A DNA stretch of 64,000 nucleotides from Warburgia ugandensis (Eukaryota; Streptophyta; Magnoliopsida; Canellales; Canellaceae): contig CP141126.1 in assembly GCA_035236585.1 (NCBI GenBank), forward strand, positions 66,751,414 through 66,815,413, given 5' to 3'. The first letter of the stretch is position 1. Each line of letters opens with the position of its first letter. The notes beneath the pieces are model-generated. The model saw only the letters and a program-made list of their open reading frames with translations, was not told the origin of the DNA and made no database searches. Below are positions 12,640 to 23,945 of this stretch, one piece after another. The position numbers and the translations under genes are program-made.

Positions 12640-13287
12640 TCTCATGCATTTTGATAGATAATTTGATCTAAAAAAGTTTATTGAGGAGTTAAACATCCTT
12701 CTGGGGGCTACTCCAATCATGTATACCTCCAAGTGGTGTCCTTATGTGGAACCACTCCCACCTTTTGAATCTGTCCCCATACGCTCGATAGAGGAAACAC
12801 CATCTCTGAACCTAAAACACTTTCCTGACAATTAGAAATATTCATACCTAGGCCCAAATGAAGCCTTACCTATGATATTAGCATCATATGTAGATAATGA
12901 ACAAGAGGGTAAGCTTTTCGATGCCCTTAAAGAACATAAAACTACTCCAGGGTGGATGATAACTAACATAAAAGGGATTAGTCTAACCATATGCATGCAT
13001 GGGATGCACCTAGAAGAAAACACAAAACCTTTTAGGAAAACTCAAAGACGACCTAATCCCATATGAAGGACATGGTTAGAGATAAAGTCCTAAAGCTTTT
13101 AGATGTTGGCATAATATACCCTATCTCTACTAGCACTTGGGTTAGCCCCGTTCAGGTTGTCCTAAAAAAATTAGGGGTCACAGCAGTAAAAAATGAGGAT
13201 AATGAGTTAGTACCCACCTGCATGACCACCAGGTGGAGAGTTTGCATTTACTATCAAAAGTTGAACATGGTCATCAGGAAAGATCAC
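12640..13287 (+). pseudogene. pol: Athila-like reverse transcriptase, N-terminal part
   Basis: 12872-13066 reads 'ILASYVDNEQEGKLFDALKEHKTTPGW' and 'IKGISLTICMHGMHLEENTKP', the connector that precedes RT in this lineage. After a frame change, 13063-13285 reads 'KLLDVGIIYPISTSTWVSPV', 'NEDNELVPT' and 'YYQKLNMVIRKDH', the fingers region of RT. The frame stops exactly where the gag-only element is inserted (target duplication ATCAC at 13283-13287). It resumes at 20727 with 'HFPLHFIDQMLE'. The enzyme would copy element RNA into DNA. Dead: frameshift, plus an 8 kb insertion. Confidence 0.85.
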
Positions 13288-14061
13288 TGTTGATTATTTA
13301 ACCGCAAGTGCACGGTCTATTGTAGTGTAGCTTATGCAAGTACGGGTCGATCCCACGAGGACTTTATTTAAAAAGTAGGAATTTTAATAAAATCTAATTA
13401 TTTAAAATTAAAAATAAATCACTCAAAATTACTGAAATTATTGAAATGAGAATAAATGTTCAGATCTAATCAACTTCTTAAAAATACAGAATTTTCAGTT
13501 CCTAAAGAAAACAAACAAAATCAAATAATGAGAAAAATCTACTTCCCTAGATCAAACACTACTAAAATCTTCAACTCTAATGTCTTGAGAGATGGTCAGC
13601 CTTCATATATGTCTTCATCATGTCCTTGATTAGTGATCCACTGGTCAGATTTGTTAGATTCCTTAAAATCAAAGAGATCTGGTCTAATTTATCTTTCCAA
13701 GATTTGGATGGTTCAGATTGATTGATAAGTTTCAGATCAAAGATCAGATACATTGATTATGTCTAGGGATGTCCTAAGAATAAACCTGTAAGATTAATTT
13801 GAAATTTGAGAAGGAACGAAGGAGAAATTGAAGATTTGGTTTGATCTGCAAAAGAAAAGACTAAATCAGAATAATCTAAACAGTACATTAGTCATTTAAT
13901 TAACTATAATGATCATCTGACCCTTGATTTTGAAAAATTAAGGTTGGATGGTCAATTGAAGTTAAATTCAAAATCAAGCTAAGTTTTGTAAAATTGAACA
14001 TTTAGATGATCTAATTGAATGCTAAATTAGGGGAATTTTGACCAAAATTGAACACTTAACA
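13288..14061 (-). repeat. 3' LTR of the gag-only element (short form)
   Basis: Runs from TGTTGATTATTTAACCGC to CACTTAACA on the + strand (774 bp). It aligns with both ends of the 1936-bp LTR at 18791 and lacks about 1.16 kb from the middle, corresponding to roughly 19346-20508. The join lies at a short similarity (ttggttt / ttggtta), which suggests a deletion in this copy. Confidence 0.85.
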
Positions 14062-14071
14062 CACCCCCCAA
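14062..14071 (-). other. Polypurine tract of the gag-only element
   Basis: On the - strand GTTGGGGGGTG lies directly before the 3' LTR start TGTTAAGTG. This is the primer for plus-strand DNA synthesis. The Athila-like element has a similar GTTGGTTGGGGCG before its second LTR. Confidence 0.75.
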
Positions 14072-15790
14072 CTAGCATTTTGTTAGTCCCGAGCAAAACA
14101 TTCGAAAAACCAAATTTCAAGATTTCAAATTTTATTTTTAAGTCAACTCCTCTTTTTCCTCAGAGAATTATCTTCAATAAATCACATCACTTTAGCATAC
14201 TAATAAAAATGACTGAAGAATTCAAAACCCTACCCATATGCCAAAGTCATTCCATTTAAGCGCAATTCTCAGAGTGAGTGTGTGTATGTACAGTTTACAT
14301 ATAGAATCATCTTAATCTTTAAGTAAACTTCTAACTTTTGAACTCCATCCGAAATATGTTTTGACCTTAATCCTCACTAATGATATACACTCAGAAATAA
14401 AATCTCTTAGATAGAGGGTTCAAATCATATCTCTCTTTTAATTATGTGAGAAGAGTCAATAAAAACAAATTTACCTCACATATACTCATGAAAAATGGGA
14501 GTTACTAAGGAATTTTATTGTTTTGATCCCTTTGGAATGGATGCCATTACCTTTGAATATTTAGAAATACCACTCTTTTAGATCCTATCCATTCATTTCT
14601 TCATCAAAACTATATTTCTCCTAGAATCAATAGGTCTTGAATTGGGACGAAACGTAGGCTTAGGATAGGGTACCAAAGAAAGGGTATAAGGGTATTCAAG
14701 GTTTCTTCCAAAAAATAAGTAGAGGTCTTCTATTAAAGTTGACAACTCTCTTTTTCTTTGATGAAGTGAATATTTCTTTTTTTCACTTTTCTTTGTATTC
14801 TTCAAACTTCTTCTTTTTTTTTCTTTTTTTTCACTTTTGAATCACTTTGAAGAATATTTCTTTTATTGATATCCACTTTTCTATTGCAACTAAAAGGTAT
14901 TTCTTCATTCCTCTCTAACTTATTTTTTAAAGAAAATGGGTAATGGATAATTTATATTGGGTTAATATGGGTAAAGGGTAATTTGGGTGGCAAAAGAAAA
15001 GGCTTATATTAAAGGCTCAAGTTGGCTAACTAGTGGTAACAATACTTCTTGGTAGGCTTTATGTCTTTAGGTTATAACAAGGATGGCCTAAATCATTTTC
15101 TAGGTTTCCTATAATCTATCAAATTTAATGAACTTCTAGAATTTTAAAGGTAATATTCTAATTATTCAGGTAATTATCCAAATTAAGAGTTTGGGATCAA
15201 TTTTCTTTAAGCACATTGAAGAGAATTAGGAATATTTATAACCTCTTAAGAAGGATGAATGGCTTTAAAACTCAATTAGGTTATAGGTCTCCACTGAATT
15301 TCTTTAGAATCTCTAAGTTATAGCTACTTATCAATCTAGACTATCTATATGCAATTGCGTATACAGATGTGATATGATACTTTACTTTCATAGAATGCTT
15401 TAGAAAATGAGTAAAAAGATGAATTAATCATATTCAATTCCATTAATAAGCTAAAGTTATCTAGATTATACTTCAGAAAATCCAATTCTCATCATAGTAT
15501 AGGAAATGACCTAAAATTTTTCAAATTTTTTTATTTTTTTTGAAAAATCAAGGAAAGCACCTAAAAACCTAAAAAAAACTAGAATTTGCTAGAATTCTAC
15601 ACTCCCCAATATGACAGAAACATTGTCCTCAATGTTTAAAAAGTATGATGATGATAATGCATTGAGAAACACAAAAAAATTGAGAGATATAGAAAAAAAT
15701 CTGAAAAAGAAAAATAAGAAAGTAAAAACTATGCTACATACTTTATTTTCAAATGAAAATTTTCAGAGTAAAAACATTACTGAGTTCGAA
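14072..15790 (-). other. Non-coding 3' region of the gag-only element
   Basis: AT-rich with no credible reading frame on either strand. Parts of it (for example 14340-14480 and 14590-14720, complement) align with 23200-23520 of the Athila-like element. Both share 'ctctctt...tctcacataat' and 'cttatacccct(c/t)ttctt'. This shows common descent of the 3' regions. No envelope-like gene is visible. Confidence 0.6.
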
Positions 15791-15797
15791 ACTTCCC

Positions 15798-17654
15798 TCA
15801 GTCCCATACGAAATAAGCTGGACGGGCCTCTGAAAAGGAATGATGAATAAATTTATCTTGCAATTTAAAATTTTTCATTTTATCACAAGGCAAGATAAAT
15901 TTAGCTTTAAGCTGCTTCACATAATTAGAGACAATTGTAGGAGTTTGATGCAGCCTTTTTGGAAATGGAGAAAGGATGTCATATTGCTTAGTGGGTGTGA
16001 CATTTTCCTGATCAATAAATTCATCTCTTTTTCTGACTAGTTTAGATACTATTTCAGCATTTTTAGGTCCAGACTGCTCAATTATGTTACCATTATGAAT
16101 AATGGTAGCTACCTTTGTTTGTTCCATGTCTGTAAATGAAGAATTAATCTCATGTCCTTCATCCATATCATCAAGATATCCATTTGGTGGAATAGGACAT
16201 TCATCTTTATCAATGGTCTATAGCATTTGAGACATCATGTCCTTCAATTCAGTCATGGAATTTGTATTCTCTTTTAATTGGGCTTTAATTTGAGCAATTT
16301 TCTTCTCCTAGTATTGCATGACTTGATGGAAATTATCCTCCATTTTCCTCTTATGTGGAGGAAGGTAAGGTCTATGAGCTTTGTGGTGATAGGGTTGATG
16401 TTGGGACTTCTGTGAGACATTAGCCTTATATTCATTTCTAAAAGTGGAATGATTACTCCATTTAGAATTATATGTCTCTAAAGATGGGGGAAAATGTTGC
16501 TCATAAGAATGTATCAATTCATGAAGAGCATCCTAAAATGCAGGAGCAATAGGGCATTCCTGAGTGAGGTGTGTATTACTTTCACAAATATCACACACCT
16601 GTTCAACTTTCTTAGAGGGACATTTTTTCATTTCCATGGACTCAACTGTTCTATCTAAAGATGCTATTTTTATGTCATCTTTTTTAGTTGTAGCATATAT
16701 TTCTCCCCTAGAGGATGTGGTGGTGGACTGAGGCTTGTTTGAGAAACCTACTTTCTCTGAATCAGCCCAAGTTTGTGCACTCTCTGCCAACCATTCCAAA
16801 TACTCTTGTGCCTCTTCAGGTTGTTTATTTAAGAAATTATCATTGCACATCATTTCAACCAATTGACGCATATTAGATTTAAGTCCTTCATAAAAGAATT
16901 CCTTAAATCTTTCCCAACATTGATAGAAAGTTTCATTATTTGTCTAGGTAAAATTCGTTATATTTCGACGAAGAGCAATTGTCTTATGTCTAGGAAAGAA
17001 CTTATTCAAGAACTTCCTAATCATATCTTCCCATGTTTGTATGGAACTTGGTGGCATTGAATGAAACCACATCTTAGCCTTTTCCTTTAAAGAAAAAGAA
17101 AATAGTTTGAGTCTTACTATATTTAAGTCAATGTTTTGTATATGTTGAGTCATGCACACTTTATCGAATTCTTTTAAATGCATGTAAGGACTCTCACTAT
17201 CCAACCTAGAGAATTTGGGAAGTAATTGAATTACTCCCACCTTTAAGCCAATCATACCAGCATTTAGAGGTAAAAATATATATGAAAGTGTGCTGGTATA
17301 ATTAGGCAGCAAATAATCTCTTAGTGTCTTCCCACAACAATTTTGGTTATTCTCATGTGTTTTATGTTGGTCCTTTCTCCTATTTCCATGTGGTTGAGAA
17401 TGATTCCTCCATCGACGCATATCATCATGAAATAGAGGTGGAGGATCATCAGCATTAAAGAGAGGATTGTTTGTCCATGAGGAAACATCATTATCAAAGA
17501 TGAAAGGAGGATCATCATCATTAAAGAGTGGATTGTTTCTCCATGGGGAAATATCTTCTCTGTTAATGCTAGGGTGTAAATTACCCATTTGATCAGTGTT
17601 TAAATTATTCATTAGGTGCAACTGATCATGTTTTCTCTTTTCTTTTCTTTTCAT
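15798..17654 (-). pseudogene. gag: gag of the gag-only element
   Basis: The first block (17654-16944, 236 codons) contains the capsid core: 'FSRLDSESPYMHLKEFDKVC', 'LKLFSFSLKEKAKMWFHSMP', 'TWEDMIRKFLNKFFP', 'ALRRNITNF'. A stop follows. The frame then resumes with 'NETFYQCWERFKEFF' and, at 16871-16533, 'MRQLVEMMCNDNFLNKQPEE' and 'EYLEWLAESAQTWAD'. That block also has a CCHC knuckle CDICESNTHLTQEC. Blocks 16517-16308 and 16166-15798 continue the C-terminal tail ('QYDILSPFPKRL'). The protein would form particles that package this RNA. Three in-frame stops and a small deletion break it. The start at 17654 is the first Met of the open block and is uncertain. Confidence 0.8.
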
Positions 17655-18767
17655 TTTTCTCTTCTTTTTTTTTGTTTTGTTTTTTAAAGACTATCCTAAA
17701 TGATGCAACCTGAATGCCTAGAATGATGCACGATCAAGAACACAATCAAGCAATTCCCTAAGGCTAGCAAGCACATATATTTTGATTTTCTTGAATTTAT
17801 GTGGGAACAATGCTTTTAATTAGCCTAATCTAACGCTCCTACTCTCTTTAGGAGATGACTACTGCTTACCAGTTAGGTTCTAATCAAAGCGATTAATACA
17901 ACCCTCGTGTAAGGAGGCGTTTAGACCTTAACAAACGTCAACAGAAGGTGGGGGAAGAGCAAGGCTCTATTAGACAACCCTCAATAACCGCAGTGATCAA
18001 AAGCAACTAGAGTGACAGTAATTCGTGTCCTATTAAGAGGGTCCTACGAGCATGTGATGACCTTATAGGTCTCTTCCAATTGATTTTAATTTAATTTGAA
18101 TAGAGAGGTTGCACGATTGAGGTGATTATCCTAGGTGGGTCAAGGAGTGGTGATGAAATCCACCCTTGATCTTGTAGGGGTAGGGTGCCCTTACTAATTA
18201 TTTTTCACACACCATGGCAATTCAATCAACATATAAACCACCTTAAAGCGTTAGACGTGTCCTAAAATGTAATTGAAAGTAATAAACTAATGCAAAATCC
18301 TAAAATGCAACAATTGTAACATATGCTTTCTATATGCAATTTAACTACCAAACAATGCAAATTATTTTAAATGTCAACCCTAATCTATAAAATAAATGAG
18401 TGAGAAAACTTACAGTGAGGTTTTTTATGAAGATCAAGTGTGGGCCACCTTATCCCACACTTGCCCTGTATTATTACAACCCTTTAAAATTGAAATTGAA
18501 AATGCAAATTACAAAGGGGCCTCACTACAAGATTCACTCAAAAATAAAACTCCTAATCTAGGAAAGCAAGAAAAATCTATCTAATTGATGAAGCTCCGCT
18601 CCAATTTCCTGAAAAAGAAAAATAATAATTAATACCGAATTCAGGAAATAAAGTGGTTATGCACTAAAAATGCCTAAAGATGCACCTAAGAATTCCTAAA
18701 ATGCAATTCCTAATTTTTTAAATTTTTTGGATTTTTAATTAAATTTTATAAAAACTCCATTGCAAGT
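17655..18767 (-). other. Leader of the gag-only element
   Basis: Untranslated leader between primer site and gag. It contains the conserved block 17860-17960 (complement) shared with the Athila-like leaders, including the short hairpin at 17902-17918. No reading frame of note. Confidence 0.6.
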
Positions 18768-18789
18768 CTCTGACAATGGTGCTAAAAAC
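18768..18789 (-). other. Primer-binding site, tRNA-Asp type
   Basis: On the - strand, right after the 5' LTR end, the sequence is TTTTTAGCACCATTGTCAGA. It aligns with the Athila/Tat site TTGGCGCCGTTGCCGGGG, with several transitions. It fixes the direction of the element as - strand. Confidence 0.7.
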
Positions 18790-18790
18790 T

Positions 18791-20726
18791 TGTTGATTAT
18801 TTAACTGCAAGTGCGAGCTATTGTAGTGTAGCTTATGCAAGTACGGGTCAATCCCACCAGGACTTGATTTAAAAAGTAAGAATTTCAATAAAATCTAATT
18901 ATTTAAAATTAAAAAAAATCACTCAAAATTACTGGAATTATTGAAATGAGAATCAATGTTCACATCTAATCAACTTCTCAAAAATACAGAATTTCTAGTT
19001 CCTAAAGAAAACAAACAAAATCAAATAATGAGAAAAAACTACTTCCCTAGATCAAACACTATCAAAATCTTCAACTCTAATGTCTTGAGAGATGATCAGC
19101 CTTCATATATGTCTTCATCACGTCTTTGATTAGTGATCCACTGGTCGGATTTGTCAGATTCCTTAAAATCAAAGAGATCTAGTCTAATTTGTCTTTTCAA
19201 GATTTGGACAGTTCAGATTGATTTATGAGTTTCAGATCGAAGATCGGATATGTTGATTATGTCTAGGGATGTCCTAAGAATAAACCTATAAAATTAATTT
19301 GAAATCTGAGAAGGAACGAAGGAGAAATTGATGATTTGGTTTGATTAAGGCTACCCCGTTGATGGGTTAAGCCTTAATTGATCTGTCTGGAATTTGTCTA
19401 TTCCTGGATAAGAAAAATGTGGATAAAGCAAAAATCGTAGTAGCATGGGACACAGATAGAATTAACGAGAAAGAACAGATTTGTAATTGCTTTTAAAGAG
19501 AGAGGGCAAAATTGGAATTTTGGTTAAAATCTAGTTTTTAAGAGAAAAACCAGGAAATCCTATGAATAAGGGAGATGGGGAAGGAGGAGGAAAGGAGAAG
19601 AAGGACAGAGGAAGGAGGAGAGGGAAGAAGAAAGGAAGGAAAACCTGACTTGGGTTTCCGTCTCCGGGACATCTGGAGGTGAGAAAAAAGGCTGACGACA
19701 GTGGAAGTATTCCAGAGCAGAGGAGAGAATGCTGACCTAGCCAATGAAGATGGAGGACGCCTGGGCTGGTTCAGATTGGGGCAGATGCCAGTGATGGAGG
19801 AGGGAATTGGGGGTTGGAGATAGAGCAATAGAGAGGAGGGACTGGGCAGGAATGAGAACGTGAGAGAGAGAGAGAGATCGGGAACAAAGAGAAGGGAGGA
19901 AAGGGGATGATGCCAGGCCTGCTTGGTGTGTCATGCACCTATGGCCAGCCTGACATTGGGTCTGATTGGAGGCAGCGGTGGGGAGGTAACCGTGTGAGAG
20001 AATGGGAGTCCGAAGAGGAAGAAAAAAGAGAATGCACTTGGGATGAGAAGAGAGAAAGAGGAAGAGAGGAAAGTCTAGGTGAGGGAGAATGATATGGGTT
20101 TCAGAGAGAGAGATAAGGAGAGATGGTGGAAGAGGAGAGAGCAAGAGGAAGGGTAGAACGTGGGAGAGAAAGAAAGGAAAGAGAAGAAATGAGGAAGGAA
20201 AAAGAAAAGGAAAGAAAGAAGGAAAAGGAGAAGGAGAAGGAAGGAAAGAAGGAAAAAGAAAATAAAGAAAAAAAGAAGGAAAGAAGGAAAAAGAAAAGAA
20301 AGGAAAGAAGGAAAAAGAAAAGGAAGGAAAAAAGAAAGGAAAAGTGGGGAAGGGGTTTCCTTTTGGTCCATGATTCCAAATTTAGCTCCATTGTCTTCTA
20401 GGAAACTATCACATCCATCTTCATGGGTGATCTGGCCCATCCATTGCCCTTTAAGATGATCTGCACCGTTAACTTTTGATCGTAGCCGTCCATGCGTCTT
20501 TTGGTTAATCTGCAAAAGAAAAGACTAAATCAGAATCATTTAAACCATCAATTAGTCATTTAATTAACTCTAATGATCATCTGACCATTGATTTTGAAAA
20601 ATTAAGGTTTGGATAGTCAATTGAAGTTAAATTCAAAATCAAGCTAAGTTCTATAAAATTGAACATTTAGATGATCTAATTGAATGCTAAATTAGGGGAA
20701 TTTTGACCAAAATTTAACACTTAACA
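18791..20726 (-). repeat. 5' LTR of the gag-only element (long form)
   Basis: 1936 bp, TGTTGATTATTTAACTGC to CACTTAACA on the + strand. The outer parts match 13288-14061 at roughly nine in ten positions by eye. The middle (19346-20508) is a region absent from the other LTR. It contains a strongly GA-rich stretch at about 19560-20345. Confidence 0.85.
20104..20345. repeat. GA-rich low-complexity tract
   Basis: Long runs of GGAAAAAG, GAAAAGG and AGAAAGG units within the long LTR. They open spurious Lys/Glu/Arg or Phe/Leu/Ser reading frames on the two strands, which I do not regard as genes. A similar GA-rich patch follows the chromovirus insertion at 37636-37700, in the related solo LTR. Confidence 0.8.
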
Positions 20727-20731
20727 ATCAC

Positions 20732-21780
20732 TTTCCTCTACACTTCATTGATCAAATGCTAGAGAGTTTGGCTGGACATAGTTATTATTATTTTTTAGAT
20801 GGATACTTTGGTGACAACCAAATTCTTATAATGCCGGAGGAGTAGGAGAAGACCGCCTTCACTAGCGCTTTTGGAACCTTCACTTATTGACATACACCTT
20901 TTGGGCTTTGTAACGCTCTTGCTACATTTCAAAGGTGTATGTTGAGCATTTTCTATGATATGGTAGAAAGGTTTCTTGAGGTCTTTATGGATGACTTCTC
21001 AGTATTTGGGTTATCATTTGAAGAGTTCCTGCACCACTTAAAGTTAGTTCTTGCAAGGTATCAGGAGAAAAGTCATGTTTTAAACTAGGAAAAGTCCATT
21101 TTATGGTACAAAGTGGGATAGTTTTAGGCCACATAATATCACCAATGGGATAGAACTCAATAAGGAAAAAGTGGGATTTGATAGCCAACCTTCCTCCACC
21201 AAGGACAGTGAAAGAAATTTGCTCCTTTTTATGACATGCTGGTTTTTACAGACACTTCATCAATGATTTTAGAAAATTTGCCAAGCCCCTCTATAATTTA
21301 CTTACAAAGGAGGCCATTTTCGACTTTGATGAGGACTATAAGAAAGCATTTGAAGGACTTAAGGCTGTGTTGACCTTTGCACCCATTATCGTTCACCAGA
21401 TTGGAACACACCATTTGAGATAATGTGTAATGCGTCTGATTATGCCATTGGAGTTGTTTTGGGGCAGCGCATCAATAAACTTTCCCACGTAATATACTAT
21501 GCTAGTAAAACACTAAATGACAAGAAAATCAATTATTTGACCATAGAGGAAGAATTGTTACCCGTAGTGTTTGCCCTGAATAAGTTTAGATCTTAGTTGT
21601 TAGGGTCTGAAGTTATAGTGTACTTGGATCATGTGTCTTTAAAGTATCTCCATTGTAAAAAGATGTGAAACCTAAGTTGATCCATTGGATACTACTATTA
21701 TAAGAGTTTGACTTAAAATTCAAGATAAGAAAGGTTTTGAGAATGTTATAGCAAACTGCTTGTCTAGATTAGTGGTGGAG
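20732..21780 (+). pseudogene. pol: Athila-like reverse transcriptase C-terminal part and RNase H
   Basis: Continues the RT frame interrupted at 13287: 'ESLAGHSYYYFLDGYFGDNQ', 'AFGTFTY-HTPFGLCNALA', 'FQRCMLSIFYDMVERFLE', then the catalytic box as FMDDFSVFG near 20988. RNase H follows with 'FEIMCNASDYAIGVVLGQR' (about 21410-21475) and 'YYASKTLNDKKINYLTIEEE'. Several stops and frame changes make it non-functional. The residues quoted identify the Athila branch of Ty3 elements. Confidence 0.85.
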
Positions 21781-22250
21781 CATACTAGCAATCACATGAC
21801 TATCAAGAAGCTTAATTTGGACTTAGATTCTATTGGAACCCACTAAAAGCTCCAACTCAATGAATGGAAGAATTGAGAAAAGATGCATATGATTTTGAAT
21901 GATTATGCAAGGATCGAATGAAGGTTACACATGATCACCAAATCTTAAGAAAATCCTTCACACCTAGATGTAAGGTCTTATTCTATAACTTTAGATTGCA
22001 TCACTTCCTAAGAAAACTTAGATTTAGATGGATCAGACTTTATATGGTATGCACAGTCTATACTTATGGGGCCATCAAGATTGGGAAGGATGGAGAAATC
22101 CAATGTTGGAGGTTAAAACCTTTCATAGAGATGCCTAATAGTGATATTGATGAGCTATTGTTAGAGGCACCTCATTATCACGACCCACCTAAGATTACCC
22201 CTCCAAAAACCCTTGCAGATTACTATCATTGCACTCATCATTATGTCTAA
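21781..22250 (+). pseudogene. pol: Athila-like integrase, C-terminal end only
   Basis: Near 21848 the reading 'LQLNEW' and, from 21918, 'MKVTHDHQILRKSFTP', 'KVLFYNFRLHHFLRKLRFRW', 'VCTVYTYGAIKI' and 'RLKPFIEMP' correspond to the last part of Athila integrase. The zinc-binding HHCC region and the DDE catalytic core are missing: only about 100 bp separate the end of RNase H from this piece. An internal deletion of most of the integrase is therefore likely. Confidence 0.75.
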
Positions 22251-23931
22251 CTGAAGATGTAAAACTTAACTCCCTAGAAGGAAACCCAGATGTTTTTTTT
22301 CTTCTTAAAATCTCCATCTTCTACATCTTTCAACTATCATATAGAGTCTTCTATTTTCAAACATTAGGGACAATGTTTCATTCAAGTTAGGGGTGTAGAT
22401 GCATAAAGAGATTTTGAACTTTTCATAAAAAGAAAGAAAGACATTTTTGGAAGGGTTCCCTTAATGTGATGAGAACTAGATGTTCAAAATTTAGTGATCC
22501 TATTATTTTTCCCTCTTAATGGAAACACATCTGACTAGTTTTTCATATTATTCATTTGTTAAAGAATTTTATGAAAGCTAATTCTCGAAACCTATTCACA
22601 CACAGTACATAGACAAGACTACTAGAGCAATGTGACTTAAAGACCCCGAGGAAAATTAGTGGAGACATATAACCTGATGAGTTCAAAGACTATCTTTTTG
22701 TTTCCAAAGAGTTATAAGTAATTTCATAGTTTCTTTAGTGTACATAACTTAGTATGGTCCTATTATCCTTATTTTGGTTAACTATCAAGAATAAATAGGA
22801 GTAATAGCTTTATTTTCAAAAAATTTATTGAATATGATAGGCTTTGGGAAACCTAGGAAATGATATAGGCCACCTTTGTTCAACTCAAAGACATAAAGCA
22901 TACCCAATATATTCTAGACTACTAGTTAGCCTTTGAGCCTATTATAAAGCCTTTTTTTCTTAACCTCACTCACCTTAAACATGAAAACTAGTAAAATAAA
23001 TAAACATTACCCATTTTCAAAATGAGTAGAGAAGTTTAAAAGAGAACAAAATGTCAAAGAAGTGTGAAAATTAGAAGTATTTTTTCAAAGAAATAGAAAG
23101 GTGAAAAGAAAGAAGTATCAGAAAAAGTGAAAGATAAGAATGCAAAGGAAAATCACCTCAATATAGTCAAAGAAGAGCTGTCCAACAATAAAAAAAGAAG
23201 ATCTTTGCTCAATTTTGAACCTTTGAAATCCTTATACCCCTCTTTTCATAACCCTGCCCAAGCCCATGTTTCATCCTAGTTAAAGACCTATGGATCTTAG
23301 GTGGAACATAGCCTTAAAGAAGACATAAAAAAGAAGGAATTAACGTAAAATACCCCTAATATTCTTAGTAATGACATCCACTCTTAACAATCAATTTCCT
23401 TTGTCTTTTTAACACTTGAAAATTTATGTGAACCATTAGATTTGTTGAATCTAGTCACATAATGAGAGATATATGTTTAAACCTTTTATTTGAGAGCTTC
23501 ATTTCTGAGAGTATACCTGTGAAGAATTGAAGTCAAGACAATTTTTGTTGGAATTTATGCACATCTAGTTAGAAGTCATGACTTATACGGCTGCACACAC
23601 AAATGTACTCCAAGAAATAACGAGAATGAAATGTCTTTAGTATGTGTATAATTTGTAGAATTGTCGATCTTCTTCCTTAAGTTGTGAAAAACTAGTGGAG
23701 TGCTAATGAATGAGGATTCTCTGAGATGAAATAGGGAACTCAACCTTAAGGAATTTTGTGGGTATATGCATTGCAAAATCTCACGAGGCATAACTCATTT
23801 ACTAGGGGTAACCTAGGGGTTCAAGGCTTGTTGTATGTGCTAAATGCAATTGTTAGTACCTAGAAAAGTGGCACCTTGTATTAGTTTCTTGAAAAATGAT
23901 TTTTCATATGTTTTGGTTGAGATTAGTAAAA
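22251..23931 (+). other. Athila-like 3' non-coding region
   Basis: AT-rich and without credible frames. It includes the block 22345-22400 ('acattagggacaatgtttca'), typical of the post-pol part of this lineage. The block at 23200-23520 is shared with the gag-only element. No envelope-like gene is visible. Confidence 0.6.
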
Positions 23932-23945
23932 TGTTGGTTGGGGCG
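23932..23945 (+). other. Polypurine tract before the second Athila-like LTR
   Basis: GTTGGTTGGGGCG lies immediately before the LTR start TAATAAGTGTTTAA. Position and composition fit the plus-strand primer, although it contains pyrimidines after decay. Confidence 0.55.

Larger units (their letters stand above)
13288..20726 (-). mobile_element. Gag-only Ty3 (Athila/Tat-type) retrotransposon, non-autonomous
   Basis: A complete insertion with target duplication ATCAC at 13283-13287 and 20727-20731. On the - strand the order is: 5' LTR (18791-20726), primer site, leader, gag (17654 to 15798), a 1.7 kb non-coding 3' region, a polypurine tract and a 3' LTR (13288-14061). No protease, RT, RNase H or integrase is visible between gag and the polypurine tract, so it must have depended on proteins of another element. 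Its 3' region matches that of the surrounding Athila-like element, the probable helper lineage. The gag frame is now broken by stops. It is nested inside the Athila RT gene in the opposite direction. Confidence 0.85.

Noticed and set aside
19538-20515. Several overlapping Ser/Leu/Phe-rich (- strand) and Lys/Glu-rich (+ strand) reading frames
   Set aside because: They lie in the GA-rich part of an LTR and are low-complexity by-products; no domain is recognisable.
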